From Schoenoplectus triqueter (lineage: Eukaryota; Streptophyta; Magnoliopsida; Poales; Cyperaceae), in assembly GCA_964058805.1 (NCBI GenBank), contig CAXKVV010000764.1, positions 1 through 31,868 of the forward strand: 31,868 nucleotides of DNA, read 5' to 3'. Below the pieces are notes generated by a model. That model was not told the origin of the DNA. It saw only the letters and a list, made by a program, of their open reading frames with translations, and did not search any database. A program made the position numbers and the translations under genes. This document shows positions 21,374 to 31,456 of this stretch, piece after piece; positions within the stretch are counted from its first letter, which is position 1; each line of letters opens with the position of its first letter.

Positions 21374-21500
21374 TTTAATCATCCTCTTTTTAATTTTTGT
21401 GTTTTTGGATTGAGTTCCATTGCTAGCCTACTCCAATTTAGTTGGGATTAAAAACTTTATTGTTGTTGTAGTGGTAGTAGTAATTTAATCATCCTCTTTT
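21374..21500 (+). mobile_element. 5'-truncated SINE/LINE tail with 17-bp target-site duplication
   Basis: A 93-bp insert (21391-21483) lies between exact copies of TTTAATCATCCTCTTTT (21374-21390 and 21484-21500). It ends in the stretch CCTACTCCAATTTAGTTGGG followed by a TTGTTGTTG-type tail, which resembles the 3' end of plant Au/TS-type SINEs or their partner LINEs. Long exact duplications are the mark of target-primed insertion. Confidence 0.8.
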
Positions 21501-21601
21501 ACTGAAGGACAAAAAAAAAGGAACTCCTGATTTTACTTATGTTAATTGGTGGATCATTTATAAAGACTTGAATCGTGCTATATATACTTAAAAATTCAAT
21601 A

Positions 21602-22039
21602 TATATTAGCCAGCGTTTTTTTTTATAATAATTATTCAAATAATTCTAATTTTAATAATAAAAATGATAAAATTAAAATTTTAAGAATACGAATGATATC
21701 ACGTCACTGCTAGTGGTGCTGTGTAAACGTGCTAGTGTCACTGATGCCTTTATGCAAAAACACCATTGAGAGTAGCATCTTTCAGTTTTTTTTAAACTTA
21801 GAGTGGTCTCACGCCAGCGGGAAAAACACCACTCACATTGGCGATGATAGTTTTTTTTAAGAAAAAATGACTGAAAAGTAAAAAAAAATGAAAGACTCCA
21901 CTAACAGTGACGTCTTTGTAAAGCGCCACTGACAGTATCGTGCTGCTATTTTTATTTTTAAAATTTTAATTTTATCATTTTTATTATTAAAATTATGATT
22001 ATTTGAATAATTATAATAAAAAATGCGTTGTATATTAGC
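21602..22039. mobile_element. Mutator-like MITE with 9-bp target-site duplication
   Basis: TATATTAGC occurs exactly at 21602-21610 and 22031-22039. Between them a 420-bp element begins CAGCGTTTTT and ends in the inverse, ATGCGTTG. The terminal inverted repeats run about 85 bp, with ATTATTCAAATAAT shared in both arms. The centre carries several GTCACT/AGTGAC words. Nine-base duplications are typical of Mutator-like elements. No coding capacity. Confidence 0.8.
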
Positions 22040-22207
22040 AGCAATATTAGAGAAGTAAATACAACTAGGGAAGAAAAGAAAGAAAGGGGCGTAGTTATAG
22101 TAATCCCCCCTCAGTCCCTTGTTTCATTAGCTTTTAAATGTAATGACTTTTTAGAAGATATATAGTCTACAAAAATACTAATATTACAAAAAAGATCTTT
22201 TATATAT

Positions 22208-24132
22208 GGGCAATTTGTCAAAACGTCATCATTAAACTTCTAATTTGTCAAATGCCATACAAAAACTAACTCTTGCTCAATGCCACTCTAAAACTAATTT
22301 AATTGTCAAAATGCCATAAATTATGTATTTTTATTATGTATAAATTTTGAACTCTATTTTCGTATTCCCAATTATACCCTTGTATCTGATTCATTTCTCT
22401 TCATCACTTTGATCCCCTCCGATTTATTTCTTTTATTTTTTTTCCTCTTCTCTCTTTCGCCCAGCCTTCTCCTCACCATAGCCCAGCCTTCTGATGCATC
22501 ACCACACCAAAACCAACTCCTTTGCGCACTGTTTTTCATCCAGCACCGCGCAGCCGAGTAGTTGCCTGTCGATTGAGTCGTGCCCACCTGCCAATCTGCC
22601 TGCCAGCCGAGTAGCACTGCCTAGTCTATGAGAGTTTCTGGTAAAACTCAGCTTACTGGTTAGTTTGATTCAATTTTGTACAATATTTTCGATGTAGGGA
22701 TTATTTTGTTGGAACTAATTGACTGTAATATGATTTTCCTTTTCACAGAAAACTATGTTTCTACTTGAGTTGCGTATGAAATAGGTTCCATCGGAGTATA
22801 CAAGATGGCAAGTGCCACTACCAGAGGATTTAATTATCTTGGGATATTGATGTTGTTAATAGCAAGTTAATTTATCTCAAGATTTCTCTTAGGTGGGGGT
22901 AGAGGGAAACTTTGAAATTGAGTACTTTACTGTGGGTTTGTGTGTTAATGGTTAGTTGATGTATAAATGTACAAAATACGATTCGATGTGCAGTAAGAAT
23001 TTTATAGTTGAATGCAGTGTGGTTGAGAGAGCAAGATCGTTGTTCATGATTGTACCAGTATTAACAACATCCAACAACGCAAATTGAACTTAAAACGAAA
23101 TTGCACACTTCGTCGGGGGCGGATGCAGGATTTTGATCAGGGTCAGTAATTGAATTCAGTATCTTATCGGTTCAAACCCATTAACTAATCAGGTATTAAA
23201 TAAAAATATTAAAATAATATCTTTTATATATTAAAAATAACAAAAATATAAAAAGTCAAAATAATAATAATCATAGCGATAAAGAAAATTTTCCTTTATG
23301 AGACTTTATATTTTAAATTTTTGACATAATTATTTCATTATCTATGATATTAAATATTTTTTCTCAAAATTAATTAGACAATTTAGGGGATAAAAAATTT
23401 AATCCAGAGAAATCAGATTAACAAAATTTAAGACTAAAACACTATTTTTTAAAATCCAAGAGGGGTCAGTTGACCCTCCTGATTACACTTAAATCTGCCC
23501 TTGCACCTCACATCTTCAAATTCACACCAATGCAACAAAAGTATTCTAAACTACTAATTATATTTCATACTACACATCACATCCATAATACAAGCTAATT
23601 GATTTGAGCAACTTGATCCGTATCCATGTCCAATTACCTCTCTGTTGCCATTGTAGAAATATTTGTTGCCATCGTAATACAACTTTTTCAAGTACATACA
23701 ACATACTTATTCTAAAGAAAGGCACCAATGGCATGTTGATTTGCGAAAACAAAAGCGAAATCAGATATCAGTCAGGAGACTGCACCTTAGAACCAGGCAG
23801 CAAACTGGAGAGGACAAAGGATGTCGGAGAAGGGGCTACATGATGGCGGCGTAGCGAGTGAAGCCACAGAAAACCTAGTGACATCGATGATGGTAGAGGA
23901 CAAGGGTCAAAACCACAGAAAACTCAGTTGAACTGGTCTGGAACGAGGATATTAGTGAAACGAGGGTATTTTAATCTTTATTAAAAAATAAGTTAACTTT
24001 AAACAATTTATATAATATTAGTAACATTTTGACAATTAAATGGATTTTAGAGTAGCATTGGAGCAAGAGTTAGTTTTGGGATGACATTTTGACAAATTAG
24101 AAGTTTTGTGATGTCATTTTGATAAATTTCCC
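22208..24132. mobile_element. 1.9-kb non-autonomous MULE-like element
   Basis: Terminal inverted repeats of about 110 bp begin GGGCAATTTGTCAAAA on the left and, reverse-complemented, GGGAAATTTATCAAAA on the right; both continue through AACTAACTCTTGCTC. Flanking 9-mers are TTTATATAT and TTTATAATA, a plausible but imperfect duplication. The interior has no transposase. A GC-richer segment at about 22440-22640 contrasts with the rest and could be captured host sequence, as in Pack-MULEs. Confidence 0.75.
23115..23500. mobile_element. Nested MITE inside the MULE-like element
   Basis: The insert starts GGGGGCGGATGCAGG and ends AAATCTGCCC, imperfect inverted ends of a style common in plant hAT-type MITEs. 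Near its right end is the palindromic GGGTCAGTTGACCC. Its AT-rich centre has no frame. The duplication is unclear, although TTGCAC occurs near both ends (23101-23106 and 23501-23506). Confidence 0.5.
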
Positions 24133-24158
24133 TTTATAATATATATATAAGTTTTAAA

Positions 24159-24665
24159 CTGTGTTGCATGAGTGAGGGTGCGAGTATCGTATCGGGTATG
24201 GTACGGGTACGGCGGTACATCAATTTTAAATATTTTAGGATACGGGTACGGTAATATATATAATATTTTTTAAATAAAAATAAATATATAATACATAAAA
24301 AATAAAAAAATAGATAAGTATAATATATATATGTCAATCACTACTAACACAAGTGAAGAGATTTTGTAGCGGTCTAATGCATTAACGGGTGCAGCTTATT
24401 TTTTGGGTTCAAATCTCACTCATGCACTTGATTTTTTGAATTTTTTGAGTTTGACTACATCCAGTCGTACCGGAACCGCACCCAGCCGTACCGGATCCCG
24501 CACCCAGCCGTACTGGTGACCGTACCGGCCGGTCAAACCGATTAAAATAATTCAATACGCTACGTGGCGTACTCGGTACGTACCCGTACCGTACCCAACG
24601 CGTACCCGTACTCGATACGCACCCGGTACTTGTTCGGCTGGGTATATGAAGTACCGGTAACATAG
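24159..24665. mobile_element. hAT-like element with 8-bp target-site duplication
   Basis: GTTTTAAA lies exactly at 24151-24158 and 24666-24673. The 507-bp element starts CTGTGTTGC and ends GTAACATAG, an inverted pair. Both subterminal regions carry repeated TACGGGTACG/CGTACCCGTA words. The 8-bp duplication fits hAT elements. No transposase. A tRNA-like segment sits in the middle. Confidence 0.8.
24366..24432 (+). repeat. tRNA-like (SINE head-type) fragment in the hAT-like element
   Basis: An A-box-like stretch (TAGCGGTCTAATGCATT) is followed about 40 bases later by a B-box match GGTTCAAATC (24406-24415). There is no closed acceptor stem, so this is not a tRNA gene; it fits the head of a tRNA-derived SINE or a decayed tRNA. 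Confidence 0.4.
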
Positions 24666-24673
24666 GTTTTAAA

Positions 24674-25198
24674 TATACGAGGCTATACAAAATATATTCT
24701 TTCCAACAGTAATATATATATTACTAGGCTTTTTACTTAATCTTTCATCTTCTTTAACATTGCTAGAGAATATAAAATAATTGGCACTAGTAGCATTTAG
24801 CATATCAAATCTGTGATATGAATGTTATATGCATGACTATGAACATAACTGTGGTAATCACCTGAACTATATAATATCTGGATATTGCAGTACTTTTTCT
24901 GTTAAGTGTTAATTATGCCTATCCTATTCTCGTGGACATAATCACACAATTTTTAGTTCAACCAAGACTGAAAGCAGAGGCAACAACAGTAAGTATTAAT
25001 TAATTCTCAGAAACTTATTTCAAGATATTTAATGGTACATGCTTTCATACATGATCACCGCACACAGTATATAATACGTATATCCTTATATAATATGTAA
25101 GGAGAAGTATTATATGTGCTAATTAAACAAGGTAGCGAGCATCAAAATCAAACATGGCAGGACATATTTTTCTTACAATTATGATCTATCAGCAACAT
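24674..25198. other. Intergenic, 3' side of small-protein gene A
   Basis: AT-rich; the part nearest 25198 should hold the 3' UTR of the minus-strand gene. No other gene seen. Confidence 0.5.
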
Positions 25199-25531
25199 TC
25201 AAGCAGCGCTCCTCCAGTAGTAGTACTGGTGCGCACCGTGCACTATTGCTTTAGTTTTGGGGGGCTCGAGGCACAGTAGTGGTCTAGTGGACCTAGTGGT
25301 GAACACACAGCCTTTATACTTTCTAGCGGCCTGGTTGGAATCAATACAATTTTCATTATTGCCAGAACCATTCTGTACCGGTACCGGTACGCAGTTGTTG
25401 CCAGAACCATTCTGTACCAGTAGCAACATTGTAGTTGAGGATGCCTTCTTTTTTGTCAGCTGGAGCTCGCTGAGTGAAGAAAACGCTTCTTTTCCCAATT
25501 TACCAAGGTCCTTTTGGGAACTAGGGGCCAT
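25199..25531 (-). CDS. Small uncharacterised protein A (110 aa)
   Basis: A single uninterrupted frame with ATG at 25531. I do not recognise the family. It has no signal peptide or membrane segment. The basic N-terminus (LGKLGKEAFSSLSELQ) resembles LNLCKKGKETFALLGDMK of the protein at 30970-31212. The C-terminal parts share a GC pair followed by a Pro/Thr-rich stretch and an aromatic end (QYYYW versus NAYSY). The middle carries a tandem duplication: VQNGSGNN appears twice, 13 residues apart, from a 39-bp DNA repeat (25359-25379 and 25398-25418 match). The second gene lacks it. A TATA box, leader and W-boxes upstream support a real gene. Its function is unknown. Confidence 0.7.
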   Translation of the reverse strand: MAPSSQKDLGKLGKEAFSSLSELQLTKKKASSTTMLLLVQNGSGNNCVPVPVQNGSGNNENCIDSNQAARKYKGCVFTTRSTRPLLCLEPPKTKAIVHGAHQYYYWRSAA

Positions 25532-25641
25532 TTAAGTTTGTGGAATGCTGTTAGGACTTAGGAGGTCTTTTTGGAGGTTTACAGGAACTAGTTGCAAGAA
25601 CTTTATTCTTGGTTGTGAAACGCTCTTAGAAGGGCCAAGTG

Positions 25642-25684
25642 TTTTTATAGAGGGTCAAGGTGTTTAATGGTTGACTTGAGTCAA
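25642..25684 (-). promoter_or_regulatory. TATA box and W-box cluster of gene A
   Basis: The TATA box TATAAAAA (25649-25642) lies about 115 bp upstream of the start codon. Just upstream are a W-box TTGACC (25658-25653) and a perfect palindrome TTGACTTGAGTCAA (25671-25684) made of two facing W-box cores. W-boxes bind WRKY factors, so induction by stress, wounding or pathogens is a reasonable inference. Confidence 0.65.
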
Positions 25685-25770
25685 TGGGGATTGTTCCAAT
25701 TTTAAAATGTATATGATTGTTGTAGCATTTAGATCTGTAGGTGGTATTTTTGGGCATTATTTTTTCGGAG

Positions 25771-25969
25771 GTGGGGAGGTTTAAAGCCCTTTGAATTAAA
25801 AATTGGATTTAAAATTTTTAAGAGTCGTTGATTTTGCATCGAGATTCGTAATAACTATTGAAAGTACAAATTTTGAATTTAAATTTTATTAAAAGTACGA
25901 ATCTCAATATAAAATCAACGGTTCTAAAAAAACTTTAATTTTTAATTTAAAAAGATTTGAACCTCCCAC
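25771..25969. mobile_element. Short inverted-repeat MITE
   Basis: The 199-bp stretch begins GTGGGGAGGTTTAAA and ends in the inverse of GTGGGAGGTTCAAA. The arms match over about 85 bp, including GTTGATTTT and GAGATTCGT. It lies about 90 bp upstream of the W-box palindrome, so it could contribute to gene A's promoter. Confidence 0.7.
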
Positions 25970-27076
25970 GTCCTTAACTTTCGGTTGCGTGGGTTCTTCC
26001 CAAGTTCCTCAGTTCGTGGACGTGTCAACAGGAAAGGGACTTGGATATGTATGTCCGGTGGAGGGATTTTATGAAACAACATTTTATGGATATATTTCAT
26101 GGAAGATCACCAGCCTACTACTCTTCACATGTTAAAGTATAGCTTTAGTTTGATAATCTTGACGGCTTTGAGTAGATAAGGGGATTTGATTGAGTTCCTC
26201 TAGGTTGTCTAACGGAATATAACATTTGTAATACGTTTTCAATCAAATGAAAACAATCGAACCCGAACTCGTTTTAGGATGTAATTTTGCATCTTTTAAT
26301 TATTACAAGAAATATATCATACAAATAACATTAACAAAAAACAAGATTTTATTATAAAAATGAAATACATAACAAGATAGCAAGGAAATTTTGCAGTAGT
26401 AATATTATCATTTTGTTATAAATAAAGAAATTTTTCTGCGGAATACACTCACACACACATCCCAGTTGGGTTTTACTCTATTTTTCTTTTTTCAAATTCG
26501 TATCCAATTTGTACTTACTGGATTACTGTGCTTTGCAAGTAGAACGTCATTTTTATTTTGAACACGTATCTCGAAAATATGAGCAAAAATATCCATTACA
26601 ATTTATATATAAAAATTTTATGAAATATGAAATATTAATTTTTTTTTGAAGTTTTCTTACCTTTATTTTTGAAAGATGACTAAAAATAATAATAAAATAA
26701 GAGCAAGCCTATGATAATGCAAGATAGTGTTTTGGGTTTAAATTTCTAACATTAAGTTAGAAATGACCGATCTGAATCATTCAATCTAATTTTTATTTTT
26801 AAATCCGTTAGTAAATCAAACTCTCTTTTTTCCAGCTTGTTCGGATAGGAAAAAAAATGACTTCATGTGAGAATTTGGTTCATTCAAAAACAACAAGTTT
26901 CACCCTATCCAAAAAAATAGTAAAAAAATTAAAATTATATAAAATTTAATTTATTAACCCATTTTAATATGAAAATTAGATTAAACAGATCAAATCAGAT
27001 ATTTTTAGTTTGAACTTAGAGATTTGAGCTATTTGTATTTGGGAGATAAACAAGTGTTTGTAAGCTAACCCAATTA
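25970..27076. other. Intergenic, no gene seen
   Basis: AT-rich throughout, with a short CA run near 26450. No supported frame or terminal repeats. Confidence 0.6.
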
Positions 27077-27547
27077 TCTATACTATTATATAAAGCATCT
27101 AATAAGAATTAGAGGGTCCATTTTTTATCATTGTAATTTTTTATTATACTCATTTTATCTCTCAATTAGATAGATAATATTTATTTTTGGTTGATCGAAC
27201 ATATGTGATCGCGTCCATTAATCCCCTCTTTCTCTCCATTTCTTTCCCTTATATACTATTATTTTCATAATATTGTTTTTTTATTTAGTAATCTTGTGCA
27301 TATTTGATAAGAAATTAATGGTGATAATATATGTTAAAATAATTTACTTTTCTTGTCATAAAAATGATGAATTATTAACTCATATTGTGCAAAAAATCTC
27401 ATCCAAAATTAAATATAGTCTTTATTATAAGTTTTTTCTCTATAATTTGGTGAATTTATAATTTAATATTAGATAAATATGAATTTTTTTATCTTTTAAT
27501 ATTTTAATATTTAAATAAAAGACTGCAACGCGCAGGTATACAGATAG
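27077..27547 (+). mobile_element. Non-autonomous Helitron-like element
   Basis: The 5' end TCTATACTATTATATAAAGC after an A is the plant Helitron start type. Near the 3' end is a small hairpin (CTGC-AACGC-GCAG), followed ten bases later by ATAG and a T, close to the CTAG-T end rule but with one mismatch. No Rep/helicase frame. Insertion between A and T fits Helitrons. Confidence 0.6.
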
Positions 27548-28279
27548 TATTTATATACACACGTCTGTTATTCTTCGAGATAAGTAGATCAAATATGTCA
27601 GATCAATCATATTACACTTTCACCACTCGACATTTTCCAGATGCTAAACAATCCAAAAAGCACACCCGCTCATACAAACAATCTTCCAACGTACTCTTTT
27701 TCATCTTTTCCGGATTTGTACTGGTACTACAAAACAAAGTTAAATGTTTTCTCAGTCCAGGATTACCAATCACATTCTTAGAAAAGGAGATTTTTTTTTT
27801 ACACTTCAATATGAATTAAGTAGCATCGACTTTAAAACAAATCGTCCTGTACACGAATTTCTGCTTTTTTTTTGCCCCTATTAAAACAAGAGTCTAAGTT
27901 TTTTTTTTAGCTCGTAAATGCTTGAACTTAACGTTTGAAAGTTATCATAGTTATCTATCAGCTAGTAACCTATTTGCAAAATCAGAGGTATATTCAAATT
28001 CTATCTTATCCTGCTATTATTTATTAAAAAGAGAGTAGATAGGGATCCGTTATCCTAAAAGATTCGCAAAATGTGGTTTTTGTTAAAGTTCATCTAACGA
28101 AAGTAGACCGCTCAAAGCCTCAAACCATCCTGCCAAATTTCCAAATGGTGGATGATAACAAAAAAGAACTCCCATAACTGCAATATGGAAAATGTTCCGC
28201 AGCAGAAGCGATCGATCCTTTTTTTCTTAATTATATTTATCTTGGTATAAAAATTTTATACCTGAAGTTTAAAAAAATA
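27548..28279. other. Intergenic, no gene seen
   Basis: Overlapping 65-75-codon frames on both strands near 27595-27819 have no recognised domain. Otherwise AT-rich. Confidence 0.55.
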
Positions 28280-29066
28280 TATTCTAAATAACGCGCTATA
28301 ACGGCGCAATAACATTTCATAATTCAAATGTTATTTTATACATTTATTATACACTATAGCGGCGATAGTGAACTGCTATTGTGTATAGCATATAGCGGCG
28401 CTATTGTATGCTACGTGTATGTGCTCATAATAAATTTTAAATTATCATAATTTGTTCACTCGAATACCGATTGAGATGATTTCAAGTACGTTGAAAAGCT
28501 AAGAACAAGATTTATAATATTGATATATAATCTTAATCACTACATATAAATTTTGGATCAAAATTCCTTTCTTCTTTGTTCTCGGCGTTCTGATTTTATC
28601 CCGACTTGTATATTTCTTTTGTTTTCTTCGTGAGTTCTCTTCTTTACCTAAAATAATAATTAAAATTAGGTAGTACCTTGGACTTGAATAATTTAGATCT
28701 AATTTAAACTAAACTAATCTAATTTTTTTTACTTTGAGACTTAATCTAATCTAAAATTTAGCATTTTAATTAATAAATCATGGATTTTAGTTAATAACAC
28801 AACACACTTGACAGAAAATAATATGTATTATTTAATTTAGTAATTTACTATATCGAAGATATTTTGAATAGTAGTTTGAAAATTATACTTGTTCAATGTC
28901 AGTATTATCCTTTAATTGATTTAGTATTATTTATTTATTTGCTCTATGAATGTTCAGATAAAAATATCAATATTATTTATTTATGCTATGTCAGATAGCT
29001 TTTGTAATAGCACACTATAGCGTGATAGATTTTTTTAGGACTGTGTCGTGATGTGCTATTTAGAAT
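28280..29066. mobile_element. Degenerate hAT-like terminal-repeat element
   Basis: The left end ATTCTAAATAACGCGC and the right end (reverse-complement ATTCTAAATAGCACAT) are inverted. Inside each end are clusters of CGCTATA/TATAGCG words (28290-28400 and 29015-29035), a pattern known from some plant hAT-type elements. The centre is AT-rich. A flanking AAAAATAT-type match is possible but uninformative in this sequence. Confidence 0.45.
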
Positions 29067-30969
29067 CTTAAAAATATTAATTAATAGAGTTTATTATAAT
29101 TAAATTTCTAAAAAATATATACCAAACATTTGATTGTTAACAACTATATATTTTGCGCTTGATAGATATATAATTATTGCTATTAAATAAGGATGGAGAA
29201 ATGGATAAATGCTAGGAGATTCGAACTTTTATTTTACTTGATTATTAATTGATATATCATATATGTAATAGATGGGTATAAATTTCTATGAATTGCCGAC
29301 CAATGTCCCGAGTCATTGGTCAGAGTCAATGGTCAGAGATTTAAACAGATCACAGAAATGGGGTGGGCATCTGTTGTGGGTTGCTATCGCCATTCACCGC
29401 ATTATTCTCCTACTGAGTAAGTTGCAAAAAAGAAAAAGAAAAAAAAAGAGGTAAGATACAAATTAAATGGGGTTAATTAGAGTGAGAAGAACAGAACCAC
29501 GTGTGATAGTTATATATGTTATCTCATAAATGATTTTGTTGACCTTGGAGAAATATAACTGATTATGTAAGTTAATTAATTATTTTTTTAGAAAAAAAAA
29601 CCTTCTTTTTTTTTGAACAGGAAAGGTCTTTAGACAACGGTTACAAGCTGATTGAAATACAAATCTCTTATATCATTTTGTCACCATTGATCAAGAAAAT
29701 AATTTAAATTTATTAGTAAAAATGAAAATGATAAAAAGAATTGAACATTGCTAAATGGCTGAATCAATGATCTTAATGTACTTCCTTTGTCCATTAATGA
29801 TTTCAAAAAATACTGCCCAATATTCATATAATACACATATATCCAAGATAATTAAAAATAATAAATGCAAATAAATATTTTACTGATGAAATCATGATAA
29901 CAGCTGAGAAAGTTTACACAGTATGTGGACCAAAGGCCGCCTCAATTAATAATGTATGCCCTGCAATGCAAATTGAGGAATATATGTCATATTCTTAAAT
30001 TTTCTTTCAATGAAATGGTCAAGAAAACCTTGGTCATTACCAAAGCAATTTTTATTTTTATTTTGTAAGGTTCATAAATGAAGAATTCACATAATGTTGC
30101 AATTATGATAATTATTTCTTGTCAGATTAAAATGGTGTTAACTTCCTCCTCTCTCTTATTACTGTAAAGAATAAAGTGCTCGTTCGATTTTTCTTTTTTA
30201 AATCTTGAAATGGATTCCGGGGTTGGTTTTATAACTACTTTTCTTTATGCTCTGCTTTTCAAGTTGCAAAAATGATATAAAGTTGCAAAATCTCGACAAG
30301 AAATTCAAGAAAAATAGTTCACTGTGGTCAACCAGACTACAAGAATTAATCAAAATATGATCAGGTTGAACTTAATTAATTGACCACAAAGATAACCATA
30401 TAATGAGCTTTTGACGTGCGATATATTTTGCTCAGAGCTGCTGTTTCTGTATCAAAATTAATTATTTTTTTCGGCAATCTAATTGTGTATCTTAATTTCA
30501 ATTGGAAGAACTCAGTTACTTATTTCAGAGTCATCAGGGATTGAATAATGCATGATTAAATAAAACCAACATCGATATCTCTCCTATGTATATGTTACTA
30601 GATTAACATTGAGCATATATAATAGATCCATGTCATCAACATTATATATACATTTCATTCTTAATATTCAACATACTGCACATTAAAATAACATATATTA
30701 AACTACAAAACAAGACCGTCAATATATAGCTTATAACTAACTACTATTATGAAGATATATATTTCACTAACACATTACATTGTAGATTGTAAATAACTTT
30801 TTGTACTCGCAACGACAAGCCCGTAATAAAAGTAACATAATTGTACATACTATGCCAGGTTGACAAGCCTTCGATAACATATCTACATCAGAAATTGAAG
30901 ACAACAAAAGCAAAAGACACACAGCCTAGAATAGTTGCTGCAAACTGATTTAGTTATGATAATGTTCAT
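29067..30969. other. Intergenic and 3' region of gene B, no gene seen
   Basis: AT-rich. A 60-codon plus-strand frame at 29272-29454 ends in a Lys/Arg run from A-rich DNA and is not convincing. The part nearest 30969 should be the 3' UTR of the minus-strand gene. Confidence 0.5.
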
Positions 30970-31212
30970 CTAGTAGCTGTATGCATTTGACCAGGTAGCA
31001 TGAGTCGGGCTTTCAACAACTGTTCTTGGTAGCATCGGATAAATCACATATGAGCAACCACCAGAAGAATTTACTGCCTGGTTACACTCTGTGGCTTGTT
31101 TCTGTGCAGAGCAGCCGGGCTGTGATGTTCTAAATTTTCTTGGCTTCATATCGCCAAGCAGCGCGAAGGTTTCTTTCCCTTTTTTGCATAGGTTGAGTGT
31201 ATTTGATGCCAT
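30970..31212 (-). CDS. Small uncharacterised protein B (80 aa), relative of protein A
   Basis: Single frame from the ATG at 31212. Its N-terminus MASNTLNLCKKGKETFALL parallels MAPSSQKDLGKLGKEAFSSL of protein A, followed in both by a Lys/Arg-rich stretch. It has four cysteines, a central Gln/Asn-rich part and a GCSYVIYPMLPRTV segment near residues 52-65. No signal peptide or membrane segment. The leaders of A and B also match (AAAAGACCTCCTAAG in A, AAAGGACCTCTAAGG in B), which supports common descent over chance similarity. Same strand as A and about 5.5 kb away, so probably an old tandem duplicate. I do not recognise the family. Confidence 0.7.
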   Translation of the reverse strand: MASNTLNLCKKGKETFALLGDMKPRKFRTSQPGCSAQKQATECNQAVNSSGGCSYVIYPMLPRTVVESPTHATWSNAYSY

Positions 31213-31310
31213 GTTAGAGAAGCTGAGATGGAAATGTTGAAGGAAGAGAAGTTAAGCTCCTTAGAGGTCCTTTGGAATTTTGGTTGCAGACAAATTGAAT
31301 ATGGCTAGCC

Positions 31311-31380
31311 TTTTTATAGAGAGGTTTACAGAGAGGATCACAGTGTCTACTGTTGGAGCAAGCAGTCCATGGTATGTCAA
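31311..31380 (-). promoter_or_regulatory. TATA box and W-box of gene B
   Basis: TATAAAAA (31318-31311) lies about 100 bp upstream of the start codon in the context CCTCTCTATAAAAA, like gene A's CCTCTATAAAAA. A single W-box core TTGAC (31380-31376) lies about 60 bp further up. Confidence 0.55.
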
Positions 31381-31456
31381 CAATGCGATCGAATCTACAT
31401 GGATGAAATTGGATCAAATAGTCGATAAACTTTTCTTTTTCTTGTGAGATGTCCAT

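Noticed and set aside
24366..24432. Functional tRNA gene
   Set aside because: B box present but no acceptor stem or anticodon arm can be drawn.
31214..31456. 80-codon minus-strand frame just upstream of gene B
   Set aside because: It runs across the TATA box and leader of gene B and has no domain.
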